Origin: an uncultured Eubacteriales bacterium
GTDB lineage: Bacteria > Bacillota > Clostridia > Oscillospirales > CAG-382
Reading direction: 5' to 3'
Length of the DNA: 13,010 nt
NCBI GenBank assembly: GCA_934444645.1
Contig: CAKSCV010000038.1
Location: forward strand, 1 to 13,010
Within the stretch, counting starts at the first letter, position 1. The number at the start of each line of letters is the position of its first letter. Below are positions 1 to 6,569 of this stretch, piece after piece. The position numbers and the translations under genes were made by a program. The notes under the pieces are model-generated. The model did no database searches and was not told the DNA's origin. It saw only the letters and a program-made list of their open reading frames with translations.

Positions 1-242
1 CCGCAATGGCAGCTTCGCACCGCAACAATTAAAACCTTTTTAAGGGAACTTCGAGGTTTTACAAACCTTGAATCAGCGTGCAAAGATTACAACTTCGCAC
101 AAACCAATTAAATCCTTTTTCCGCCTTGCGGCGGTGTCCCTCCCGGGACGGCACACTCCGTGTGCTTTTTCGCCGCCGCTTCGCGGCTTCTTTCCGCCTG
201 CGGCGATGTCATGTTGCTGCCGCAACATTTCTGCCGCCCGGG
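1..242 (-). repeat. Partial structured non-coding island (right-hand arm) downstream of the YfbR-type gene
   Basis: This gene-free stretch is the gene-proximal part of an island arm whose centre lies outside the window. From the left it holds the GCACCGCAACAATTAAAACC motif (19-38), an imperfect copy of the 19-bp palindrome (52-70) followed by AATCAGC, the CCAATTAAATCC box (104-115), and then six short hairpins: 121-134, 136-149, 151-165, 175-187, 194-203 and 211-228. The order matches the arms at 12705-13010 and 8836-9279. The hairpin GCACAC-TCC-GTGTGC (151-165) is followed by TTTTT on the plus strand and so looks terminator-like in the antisense direction to the gene. No gene is seen here. 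Confidence 0.8.
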
Positions 243-857
243 TCAGCCGAGTTCGTCAAGCGTCTTTTCAAAACCGTCTGTCAAATGCTTCAAAAACCAG
301 TCTAACTCTTCGCAGTCTGCCGACAGCTTTTTGACCGACGTAAGGGTCGTTTCATAGGCTTTGTCAAATTCATGATTGCCGCGCCGCCGCTCGGTTATGC
401 ATTTGATGAGCGCACACAGCTTGTCTGCTGCCTTGATGAGCTTTGCCTGCTCCCGTTCGGTCTCATGGTCGAGACTGTTGCGGTAGGGAGCGCGCAGATC
501 CTCCGGAAGCTTATCAAGCAGCCGCTCACACGACTCATGCTCGATTTGCTTGTAGCTTGTCGAAATGGCTGTATTGTGATATTTCACCGGCGTTGGCAGA
601 TCGCCTGTGAAAATCTCGCTGATATCGTGATATAAAGCCTTGACGGCAATTTGTCCCACATCGTGCGTTTTTCCGAAATACGTGTTTCCGATGCAGGCAA
701 GCGCATGGGCAAGCATGGCGCATTCCGCGCTGTGCTCTAACAGATTTTCCGATTCCGTACCGCGCATTAATCCCCAGCGGTTGATGTATTTCATGCGAAA
801 CGCAAGCGGAAAAAACGCGTTTTGTTCGTCTTTTCCGTGATGATTGCGGTCTGTCAT
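243..857 (-). CDS. yfbR: YfbR-type HD-domain 5'-deoxynucleotidase
   Basis: Cytosolic HD-domain phosphohydrolase of 204 residues, close to the usual family length (about 200). YfbR-type enzymes remove phosphate from deoxyribonucleoside 5'-monophosphates with a divalent metal. The metal ligands are visible in order: H42 in the EHS motif, H77-D78 in YHD, and D145 in AADKLCA. Also present are the family signatures INRWGLMR (25-32) and TGDLPTPVKY (84-93). The start is set by an AGGAGG seven bases upstream (865-870); a start nine codons earlier would lack this. The ATG overlaps the stop of the upstream HAD gene as ATGA, so translation is probably coupled. It is the last gene of the Fur-VTT-HAD-HD cluster. 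The family assignment is strong, but the substrate is inferred from the family. A small phosphohydrolase of another HD subgroup is the main alternative. Confidence 0.9.
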   Translation of the reverse strand: MTDRNHHGKDEQNAFFPLAFRMKYINRWGLMRGTESENLLEHSAECAMLAHALACIGNTYFGKTHDVGQIAVKALYHDISEIFTGDLPTPVKYHNTAISTSYKQIEHESCERLLDKLPEDLRAPYRNSLDHETEREQAKLIKAADKLCALIKCITERRRGNHEFDKAYETTLTSVKKLSADCEELDWFLKHLTDGFEKTLDELG

Positions 858-1561
858 GCGTTTTCCTCCTGTTGTATGCCGCAAAGGGCGGGAATTTCCG
901 CCAAATCGGCAATGATTTTGTCTGGCTTTACGCTGTTTTCCGGAAGTGCTTCATGGCGCGGATTGTACCAAATCGTGTATAACCCGGCTGCTTTTCCGCC
1001 GCAGATGTCGGAAGTTAAACTGTCGCCGATGAGTGTTGTTTCGCTTTTTCGGAAATCCGGAATTTGTGCAAAACAGGCATCAAAAAAGGCCTTACTCGGC
1101 TTATCCGCACCGAGAAGCTCCGATATGAAGATCCCGTCAAAATACCGGGTGATCCCGGCATCGGCCATGCGGCCCTGCTGCACGCGCGCCGTGCCGTTGG
1201 TGACGATAAACAGGCGGCGTTTTCCGTATAGCCGGTGTATTAACTCTGCGGCACCCGGCATGAAATAATAGCCTTCGGACAAACGTGCCTCATAGAAAGC
1301 GGCTGCCGCTTTTGGTTCGACCGCCAAGCCGGTTTGCTCAAAAAAGCGGGCAAAGCGGTTGATTTTGACCTCGGCACGGGAAATCTCGCCCTTTTCGAGC
1401 TTTTTCCATTGTTCGAGATTGAGCTTGCTGTATAGGGCGCATTTATCTTCAGTCGGTGTTACGCCGAAATGCTCCAAAGTCAGGCTGACGGCACGGTGCT
1501 CGGCGGCATGAAAATCGAGAAGCGTATCGTCCAAGTCAAAGAAAAGGTTCTGAAACGTCAT
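854..1561 (-). CDS. YjjG/YfnB-type HAD-superfamily 5'-nucleotidase
   Basis: A 235-residue cytosolic HAD hydrolase. Motif I is FFDLDDTLLDF (nucleophile D9, acid/base D11), motif II is T121 in IVTNGT, motif III is K154 in GADKPSKAFFD, and motif IV is GDSLTSDI (D180, D185). The helical cap between residues about 20 and 100 and the ADKPSKAFF and GDSLTSDI signatures match the YjjG/YfnB group. Its characterised members dephosphorylate pyrimidine (including non-canonical) nucleoside monophosphates and are described as nucleotide-pool 'house-cleaning' enzymes. Its AAAGGA overlaps the stop codon of the upstream VTT gene, with a rather long 13-base spacer to ATG; no better start is visible. Its stop overlaps the yfbR start. 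The pairing with a second nucleotidase supports a role in nucleotide metabolism; the exact substrate is inference. Confidence 0.85.
   Translation of the reverse strand: MTFQNLFFDLDDTLLDFHAAEHRAVSLTLEHFGVTPTEDKCALYSKLNLEQWKKLEKGEISRAEVKINRFARFFEQTGLAVEPKAAAAFYEARLSEGYYFMPGAAELIHRLYGKRRLFIVTNGTARVQQGRMADAGITRYFDGIFISELLGADKPSKAFFDACFAQIPDFRKSETTLIGDSLTSDICGGKAAGLYTIWYNPRHEALPENSVKPDKIIADLAEIPALCGIQQEENA
865..870 (-). promoter_or_regulatory. Ribosome binding site deciding the yfbR start
   Basis: AGGAGG lies inside the 3' end of the upstream HAD gene, seven bases before the ATG at 857-855. It fixes the start at the ATGA overlap rather than at the in-frame ATG at 884. Confidence 0.85.
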
Positions 1562-1578
1562 AAATCAAAGAATATCCT

Positions 1579-2355
1579 TTATTGTTTTTCGGAGTCCTGC
1601 TTTTCCGCCGCGCGTTTGGACAGCTTTTCATAACCAAACCAGCCGACAAGGCTGACAAGAGCCGTTACGGCAAACAACACCGCGGCAAGCACATAGTTTT
1701 TCTCGTGAATCAACGTGCCGCCGATGGTGGATGAAACGACGGACGGAATCCGGGCAAGCATACTGATCCACAAAAAATCCTTTAAGCTTACGGGCGTCAA
1801 GCCGAAAAAGTAGGTGAAAAGGTCTTTGGGCGTGCCGGGAACGAAAAAGAGCAAAAACATGATTTTTTTGAGCTTTTCGGGATTTTGTTCGACCTTTTGG
1901 ACGAATTTCATGCTGTTTAAGCTTTCTTCGGACACAAAAAGAAGGACGATTTTTCTGCCGAATTTTTTGACAAGCAGAAAAATGAGGGTGCTTGCGATGA
2001 AAAGCCCGGCATAACAGATGAGAGTGCCGCGAATGGCACCGTAGGCATAGCCAAGCCCGATTTCGATGACTTCGCCGGGAATGAGTGCCACAAACACCTG
2101 CAACAACTGAAAGCCGAGACCGACCAGCATTCCGGCTGCGCCGAAGGAACGGACATAGTCCTTAAAGCTTTCAGCACTCGAAATTTCTTTGAATTTTGTG
2201 CAAAAGAACCATGTGATAAGGCCGAATAACACAAGAACGAGAATCAAGGAAACGATCGAGAGAACTTTTTTGATTTTTCGGCGGTTTTCGGATTCGGCGG
2301 TGGTTTCGGCATGCGGCTTTACGTTTTTTTTCACGGCGGAGGGCTTATGTTTCAT
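1579..2355 (-). CDS. TVP38/TMEM64 (VTT-domain) family membrane protein
   Basis: A 258-residue integral membrane protein. A basic cytosolic N-terminus (1-30) is followed by hydrophobic segments near 31-52, 73-93, 98-128, 164-184, 193-213 and 222-242, and a charged C-tail. The VTT (DedA-like) signatures are visible: LIPGEVIEIGLGYAYG (91-106), FVPGTPKDLFTYFFGL (171-186) and ARIPSVVSSTIGG (201-213). Members of this superfamily are proposed to move lipids or to support envelope homeostasis; the role here is not known. The start is ambiguous: in-frame ATGs at 2373, 2364 and 2355 all lie inside the end of the Fur-family gene in another frame. I chose 2355, preceded by GAAGAAGATG, a weak site that suggests coupling to fur. 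The reading frame stays open to 2553, but that part is fur out of frame. The following gene begins 17 bp after its stop. Confidence 0.85.
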   Translation of the reverse strand: MKHKPSAVKKNVKPHAETTAESENRRKIKKVLSIVSLILVLVLFGLITWFFCTKFKEISSAESFKDYVRSFGAAGMLVGLGFQLLQVFVALIPGEVIEIGLGYAYGAIRGTLICYAGLFIASTLIFLLVKKFGRKIVLLFVSEESLNSMKFVQKVEQNPEKLKKIMFLLFFVPGTPKDLFTYFFGLTPVSLKDFLWISMLARIPSVVSSTIGGTLIHEKNYVLAAVLFAVTALVSLVGWFGYEKLSKRAAEKQDSEKQ

Positions 2356-2839
2356 GCAAATCATCTTCTTCATGGCGGTGCAAATCGTCTTTATGGCAGT
2401 GGAGCTCGTCCGAAAGGCGAATGCGTTGGTTGGAAGTGAAGGCGCGGCAGCTTTCGCAGATTCCGTACAGAACGGTACGGGTATTATCGACCGCGAAGCC
2501 GTGATGGGAGAGAATATGTGTTTCAATCCGGTCGAGATACGGGCAGGTGACATGGAAAAGCTTGCCGCAAGAGGTGCATTTCAGATGAAAATGTGAGGCG
2601 CAGGCGGCGGAAGTGTTGTCGGCAAACTGAAAGCAGGCCGGTTCTTCGGGAGAGGAAACGTATTTACGCACAAGGCCGGCCGAGACGAGCTTGTCGAGCT
2701 GGCGGTAGATGGTTGCGGCTGAGACGGCGGCATGTTCGTTTTTAAGGGCCTCGGCGATATCCTCGGCGGTCATATGGTTTTGTCTATTTTGTTTTAGGCA
2801 AAGTAATATCATTTGGCCTTTTTTGGTTATGTCATTCAC
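2345..2839 (-). CDS. Fur-family (possibly Zur-like) metal-responsive repressor
   Basis: A 164-residue DNA-binding regulator. The winged helix covers about residues 1-75, with the recognition helix region AAVSAATIYRQLDKL (37-51). The dimerisation/metal domain carries two CxxC pairs (C88-C91 and C128-C131) expected to hold structural zinc. Candidate sensing ligands are H83, H85, H112 and H113. The C-terminus is a His/Asp/Glu tail with H147, H149, H154, H156 and H162. The start is a GTG preceded by AAAGGAG at eight bases; the frame is open upstream to 3028, but that part translates island repeats and has no ribosome binding site. The gene overlaps the VTT gene by 11 bp and heads a probable four-gene operon. 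Fur, Zur and PerR cannot be told apart safely; the clustered Cys/His pattern leans slightly to zinc or iron sensing. No Fur-box-like operator was recognised upstream. Confidence 0.88.
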   Translation of the reverse strand: MNDITKKGQMILLCLKQNRQNHMTAEDIAEALKNEHAAVSAATIYRQLDKLVSAGLVRKYVSSPEEPACFQFADNTSAACASHFHLKCTSCGKLFHVTCPYLDRIETHILSHHGFAVDNTRTVLYGICESCRAFTSNQRIRLSDELHCHKDDLHRHEEDDLHET

Positions 2840-2847
2840 GGTTTCAT

Positions 2848-2854
2848 CTCCTTT
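2848..2854 (-). promoter_or_regulatory. Ribosome binding site deciding the GTG start of the Fur-family gene
   Basis: AAAGGAG sits eight bases before the GTG at 2839-2837 and is the only good site near the conserved start of the winged-helix domain. Confidence 0.8.
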
Positions 2855-3016
2855 ATATGCCGCGGCTGCGGCGAGCTGCTGCGAGGTTTGGAAAACTTCG
2901 GAAAACTTTTCGAAAGGAAAGTTTATAAAGGCGGCTTTGCCGCCGAAAGATGCCGCCGAGAGCGGCGGAAAGGATTTAATTGGATTGTGCGAGGTTGTTG
3001 TTTTTGTGCGCTGATT

Positions 3017-3115
3017 CGAGGTTTGCAAAACCTCGATACTCCCTTAAAAAGGCTTTAATTGTTGCGGTGCGAAGCTGTGGTTGCGGTGTGCTGATTCGAG
3101 GTTTGCTAAACCTCG
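3017..3115 (+). repeat. Tandem pair of 19-bp REP-like palindromes
   Basis: Copies at 3017-3035 (CGAGGTTTGCAAAACCTCG) and 3097-3115 (one centre change), each preceded by GCTGATT, the reverse complement of the AATCAGC that follows forward copies. Their spacing is exactly 80 bp. Confidence 0.8.
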
Positions 3116-3212
3116 GAGCTCCCTGCGAGGGAGACGGTTTTATTCTTTTTGCGTTGTGCAAAAAGAACCAAAAAGCACACCAGAGGTTTGCGAACCTCTG
3201 GACTCCGGGGAC

Positions 3213-3326
3213 GATTCAAATCGCCGGTCGATACGTGATTTTTTCTGAAATGACCGGCATTCATCATGTAACCGGCTATGCCGAAAACCGCAAGTTTTCC
3301 GGGTATCGCCGGCAATGATTTGAATC
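3213..3326 (+). repeat. Three-way-junction element T1
   Basis: A 114-nt unit with perfect 10-bp inverted ends (GATTCAAATC / GATTTGAATC). Inside are two hairpins: GCCGGTC/GACCGGC closing 3223-3258, and CCGGC/GCCGG closing about 3272-3312 with an inner GAAAAC/GTTTTC stem. The same fold can be drawn for the copies at 8092-8204 and 8836-8949. Confidence 0.8.
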
Positions 3327-3831
3327 GGTGCGAGGTTCCGGCTTTACAGCGTAAGGAGTTAGAGCGAAGAGCAAAAGAACGGCTGTATTCTTTGCAGACA
3401 GTAGGTTAAGGGGAGTTGGAATGGGAGGTGGAGGGTGGAAAAGGGTTGTTTTGGGTGGGAATAAGAAAAAGTTTGGGCAAAAGCAAGGCTTTTGGTTTGT
3501 AAAAATGGGCGGTTTTTGAAACAAGCAAGGAACGGCTTGTGCAAAAGAAAGGTTTTTGTACGTAAAAAGGCGGCTTTGAGTGAAGTTCGTAAGGCTTTCT
3601 GCTAATGAAATTTTCTTGATTTGCGATAAAGGCGTTTTTTCGGATCATGCAAAGCAATCCGATAACGAAAAAATTTATTTCAGCACAGCAAAACTCCAAC
3701 TTCCCACCGCACCAAAGCTAACGAGCAGCTGCCCTTTTCGAATATCGCTTGCTACTGTGAGCTTGCAGTATAACAATCCCTTTTCGAAAAACATCAGTCT
3801 TGCGTCTGCACTACGGTAACTCTTTCGCACC
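3327..3831. other. Centre of island A, no gene seen
   Basis: A 505-nt segment between two inverted three-way elements. The plus strand is purine-rich, with a run of GGG tracts at 3410-3459 and many AAAGG/TTTTGG motifs. The segment is similar along its length to the 631-nt centre of island B, except for one 126-nt unit present twice there and once here. Minus-strand open frames (for example 3406-3699) lack ribosome binding sites and lose frame between the two copies. Confidence 0.75.
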
Positions 3832-3929
3832 GATTCAAAGCCTTTTTGCCGGCGTTTTGCAGACAAAACCGGTTTCGATACGTGCCGACGGAAGTTTTTG
3901 CAAAATCACTTCCGACAGAGCTTTGAATC
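3832..3929 (-). repeat. Three-way-junction element T2 (98-nt variant)
   Basis: Ends are GATTCAAAGC / GCTTTGAATC: the ninth pair is G-C where T1, T4 and T5 have T-A, a compensated change. Inner hairpins are CCGG/CCGG enclosing GTTTTG-CAGA-CAAAAC, and CGGAAGT/ACTTCCG. Confidence 0.8.
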
Positions 3930-3940
3930 GTCCCCGGAGT

Positions 3941-3962
3941 CCAGAGGTTCGCAAACCTCTGG
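3941..3962 (-). repeat. CCAGAGG palindrome
   Basis: A 22-bp palindrome with arms CCAGAGGTT and AACCTCTGG around a CGCA centre. Other copies lie at 3180-3201, 4463-4484 and 8059-8080, always between the A/T hairpin and the three-way element. Confidence 0.85.
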
Positions 3963-4024
3963 TGTACTTTTGGTTCTTTTCGTACACGCGAAAAGAATAA
4001 ACCCGTTCCCTTTCCGGGAAGCTC

Positions 4025-4200
4025 CGAGGTTTTGCAAACCTCGAATCAGCCCACCGCAGCTGCAGCTTCGCACCGCAACAATTAAAACCTTTGCAGGGAG
4101 ATTCGAGGTTCTTCAAACCTCGAATCAGCGCATAAAGATAACATATTCATACAAACCAAATTAAATCCTTTTGGAACTTTCCGAGGTTTATCAAACCTTG
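4025..4200 (-). repeat. Triple tandem array of the 19-bp palindrome
   Basis: Copies at 4025-4043, 4104-4122 and 4182-4200 are 79 and 78 bp apart; two are followed by AATCAGC and the last by ATTCAGC. Conserved spacers contain CTTCGCACCGCAACAATTAAAACC or a shortened form. Confidence 0.85.
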
Positions 4201-4353
4201 ATTCAGCGCACAAAACAACAACTTTCCACCGCACAAAAACTAACGTGCAGCAACCCTTTTCGAATATCGCTTGCTACTGTGAGCTTGCAGTACAACAATC
4301 TATTTTCGAAAAACATCAGTCTTGCGTCTGCACTACGGTAACTCTTTCGCACC

Positions 4354-4451
4354 GATTCAAAGCCTTTTTGCCGGCGTTTTGCAGACAAAACCGGTTTCGA
4401 TACGTGCCGACGGAAAACTTTGCAAAATCACTTCCGGCAGAGCTTTGAATC
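4354..4451 (-). repeat. Three-way-junction element T3 (98-nt variant)
   Basis: A near-identical copy of T2 in the tandem duplication, with ends GATTCAAAGC / GCTTTGAATC. The second inner hairpin is altered (CGGAAAAC instead of CGGAAGTT) but can still pair as GCCG-A-CGGAA with TTCCGGC. Confidence 0.8.
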
Positions 4452-4462
4452 GTCCCCGGAGT

Positions 4463-4735
4463 CCAGAGGTTCGCAAACCTCTGGTGTGCTTTTTGGTTCT
4501 TTTTGCACAACGCAAAAAGAATAAACCCGTTTCCCTTTCGGGAACTTTCGAGGTTTTGCAAACCTCGAATCAGCGCACCGCAGTGACATCTTCGCACCGC
4601 AACAATTAAAACTTTTTTAAGGGAGCTTCGAGGTTCTTCAAACCTCGAATCAGCCCACCCAAACAGCAACTTTGCACTAACTCAATTAAATCCTTCCGCC
4701 GTCCTCGGCGGCATTCTTCGGCGGCGAAGCCGAAC
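4463..4735 (-). repeat. Island A outer right arm, gene-proximal part
   Basis: CCAGAGG palindrome (4463-4484); A/T hairpin TTCTTTTTGC/GCAAAAAGAA with loop ACAAC (near 4498-4522); 19-bp palindromes at 4549-4567 and 4629-4647 (80 bp apart); the CAATTAAATCC box (4683-4693); and two hairpins directly after the kinase stop, CCGCCG-TCCT-CGGCGG (4696-4711) and TTCGGC/GCCGAA (4717-4734). These two hairpins could help end kinase transcription, but no T-run follows them. Confidence 0.75.
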
Positions 4736-4736
4736 A

Positions 4737-6533
4737 CTATTCGTGTTCTCCGATGCGCGTGTCTGCCGGCAAAATAATCTGTACCGTTGTGCCGACACCC
4801 TCGGTGCTGTCTACCGAAATGGTGCCGTTGTGCGCATCAATGATTTCTTTGGCAATCGAAAGACCTAATCCCGTGCCGCCGGCACCTGTCGAACGCGACT
4901 TGTCCACCCGGTAAAACCGCTCAAACAAATGCGCGATATCCTCTTTCGGAATGCCGATGCCGTTGTCGGTCACCGTGATCTCATACTGCTTCTTTCCCTG
5001 TAAATGCGGTATCAGCCGAACGGCAATTTTGCCGCCGTTGGGCGTGTATTTGATGGCGTTTCCGATAATATTCGCCACCACCTGCTCAATGCGTTCCTTG
5101 TCGCCGTATAACGGCAAAGAGCCGGTGTCGGCGCACTCATAGGTCAGTGTGTGCATGTGCGTGTGCGCTTCGGTCTGGAGCGCTTCGCACATCCGGTCTA
5201 ATGTTTCGCCCAAATCAAACGTATCCGGACTCCAGGTCATGCGGCGGTTGTCTAAGCGCGACAGCACGAGCAAATCCTTGACAATGCGCGTCATGCGGTC
5301 GGATTCGTTGATGACAATGCCTAAAAAGCGCTTGCGGAAGGGAAGCGGCATATCATCGTCATCCAAAACCGTTTCAGTTGCACCCTTGATACTGGTGAGC
5401 GGGGTGCGAAGCTCGTGCGAAACGTTGGCAATGAACTCGCGGCGGCTCTTTTCCAGCAGAGCCCCTTCCGTAATGTCCTGCAATACCGCAATAAAACCGG
5501 TTTTGGTGCCGTTATCGTAGGCAAAAACCGAAAAATCAATGCTTGCCGTCAACTCACGTGTGCGCACATCGCTTAACGTATGCTCGGCAATGTGCAGCCG
5601 CTTCTCTTTTTTCAGCCGCTTCATGGTGACTTCGTTTAATCCCAACAGCGCGATAAACTCGCTGAAGGTCGGCTCGCTGTTTTCGGGAAGCGACAGCATT
5701 TTCAATAAACTCGGATTTAAGTGGATGACATTGCCCTTGACGTCAAACGCCGCAACACCGGCTTGCAGGCAGTTAACAATATTGTTTAACTTTTCCCGTT
5801 CATCGGATACCGCGTCTAAGTTGGTTTCGATAACCTCGGCCATTTGGTTGAAGCCGCGCGTCAAGGCACCGATCTCATCGCGCGAACGGCTCACAAGCCG
5901 CCGCGAATAGTCGCCGGAGGCAATTTCCTTGGTGCCGCGCGTGATGTTCTTGATGGGCAGTGTGATGGCCTTTGCCAAAAAGAAAGCCATGATCACGGCA
6001 ATCACCAGCCCGATGATGAGGGATTTGATGATAATGGAAAACAAGACAAACGACAGCGATTGCATTTCGGAAAGATCGTCTTTGATGTAGATGATACAGC
6101 TGTGTTCGTCGTTTTGGAAGCAGATGGCATAATCGAGATATTTGGTGCCATAGGGCTGCTTTTTGGCGGTTTTTCCGTTCATGGCCGAAAGAAGATTTTC
6201 GGTAAGCTCCACACCGGAGGCGGTGGCGTCACTGGAGGAGAGCAGACCGGCGTGCGAATCGAGTATGTAAAAATTCCGATAGTTGTCAAAGCCAAAGGAG
6301 GAGGAATAGGCAAGCAGCACCTCTTTGATCTTGGCAGGATAATCTTCATACAGCAATGCTTCGTTAATGCGGTCGGCGGCGGCACTGTCGAACGCGTCGT
6401 CTAACTGGGAGACAAAGTCGGTATTATAGTATTCATAGATGCTGTTCATCAAGAAGATCCCGACTGTCGCCATAACGGCAATAATAAACACAATGAAGAT
6501 GAGAACCAACTTGGAATTGAGGGTCTTATACAC
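4737..6533 (-). CDS. PhoR/WalK-type membrane sensor histidine kinase
   Basis: A 598-residue two-component sensor. Visible in order: transmembrane helix about 9-30, extracellular sensor domain 31-160, second transmembrane helix 162-187, HAMP linker 188-243, a PAS-like domain about 247-355, HisKA with the phospho-accepting H373 in VSHELRTPLTSIKG (371-384), and an HATPase domain with N box (NIIGNAIKYTPNGG, 488-501), G1 (DNGIGIP, 523-529), F box (LFERFYRVDKS, 537-547) and G2 (GGTGLGLSIAKEI, 552-564). The start is GTG with AAAGGAGG nine bases upstream. Such kinases usually sit beside an OmpR-type response regulator; none is seen here. Instead the gene follows dnaN by 36 bp, apparently in the same transcript. 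The signal sensed is unknown; PhoR- and WalK-like roles cannot be separated from sequence alone. Confidence 0.93.
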   Translation of the reverse strand: MYKTLNSKLVLIFIVFIIAVMATVGIFLMNSIYEYYNTDFVSQLDDAFDSAAADRINEALLYEDYPAKIKEVLLAYSSSFGFDNYRNFYILDSHAGLLSSSDATASGVELTENLLSAMNGKTAKKQPYGTKYLDYAICFQNDEHSCIIYIKDDLSEMQSLSFVLFSIIIKSLIIGLVIAVIMAFFLAKAITLPIKNITRGTKEIASGDYSRRLVSRSRDEIGALTRGFNQMAEVIETNLDAVSDEREKLNNIVNCLQAGVAAFDVKGNVIHLNPSLLKMLSLPENSEPTFSEFIALLGLNEVTMKRLKKEKRLHIAEHTLSDVRTRELTASIDFSVFAYDNGTKTGFIAVLQDITEGALLEKSRREFIANVSHELRTPLTSIKGATETVLDDDDMPLPFRKRFLGIVINESDRMTRIVKDLLVLSRLDNRRMTWSPDTFDLGETLDRMCEALQTEAHTHMHTLTYECADTGSLPLYGDKERIEQVVANIIGNAIKYTPNGGKIAVRLIPHLQGKKQYEITVTDNGIGIPKEDIAHLFERFYRVDKSRSTGAGGTGLGLSIAKEIIDAHNGTISVDSTEGVGTTVQIILPADTRIGEHE

Positions 6534-6569
6534 CGGACGCTGCCTCCTTTCTGCCGGATTGATTCCGCT

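Larger units (their letters stand above)
2855..3326 (+). repeat. Island A left arm
   Basis: Read from the gene edge to the centre: hairpins at 2903-2924, 2930-2944 and 2952-2966; the GGATTTAATTGG box (2972-2983); 19-bp palindromes at 3017-3035 and 3097-3115, 80 bp apart, separated by TTTAATTGTTGCGGTGCGAAG; a CTCCCT-GCG-AGGGAG hairpin near 3119-3133; the A/T hairpin TTCTTTTTGC...GTGCAAAAAGAA (about 3143-3167); the CCAGAGG palindrome (3180-3201); and the three-way element (3213-3326). Confidence 0.8.
3697..4693 (+). repeat. Direct duplication of about 475 bp within island A
   Basis: Segment 3697-4168 is repeated at 4219-4693 with an offset of 522-525 bp. Each copy holds the right end of the centre (GAATATCGCTTGCTACTGTG and following), the CTTTCGCACC boundary, a three-way element, the CCAGAGG palindrome, the A/T hairpin, two 19-bp palindromes and the AATTAAATCC box. 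A 50-bp linker between them carries a third palindrome (4182-4200). Confidence 0.85.
2840..4736. repeat. Complete structured non-coding island A
   Basis: About 1.9 kb without a credible gene, between the end of the histidine kinase gene and the start of the Fur gene. It has a left arm (2855-3326), a centre (3327-3831), an inverted right arm (3832-4212), and then a second, tandem copy of part of the centre plus right arm (4219-4735). The arms carry the same ordered modules as island B: gene-proximal hairpins, AATTAAATCC box, paired 19-bp palindromes, A/T hairpin, CCAGAGG palindrome, and a three-way-junction element. Short open frames inside are not conserved in frame between islands. The function is unknown. 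Since it precedes the Fur gene, part of it may be transcribed as a leader. Confidence 0.85.

Noticed and set aside
151..170. Intrinsic terminator GCACAC-TCC-GTGTGC-TTTTT on the plus strand
   Set aside because: The stem is only 6 bp and there is no plus-strand gene for it to end. I kept it as part of the hairpin array. The mirror copy at 12763-12777 points into the phosphatase gene and is equally unproven.
2840..3028. N-terminal extension of the Fur frame to 227 residues
   Set aside because: The extra 63 residues translate island repeats and lack a ribosome binding site, while AAAGGAG precedes the GTG at 2839. The same reasoning rejects the extensions of dnaN to 7841, the phosphatase gene to 12768, and the alpha-galactosidase to 11512.
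3406..3699. Minus-strand open frame in the centre of island A, with a similar one at 8285-8656 in island B, both ending at equivalent points
   Set aside because: No ribosome binding site; composition is repetitive (KP/F-rich); indels between the two copies change the frame, so the similarity is at DNA level only.
3760..3790. Promoter-like TATACT on the minus strand in the centre of island A
   Set aside because: It has no usable -35 at proper spacing and is not kept in the duplicate copy at 4285-4310 or in island B.
4025..4200. CRISPR array, because palindromic repeats recur at regular 78-80-bp spacing
   Set aside because: The spacers are themselves conserved repeats, copies occur in both orientations around the window, and there are no cas genes.
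5844..6404. Long plus-strand open frame inside the histidine kinase gene, and a similar one at 7320-7850 over dnaN
   Set aside because: Both are antisense shadows of well-supported coding genes without recognisable domains.
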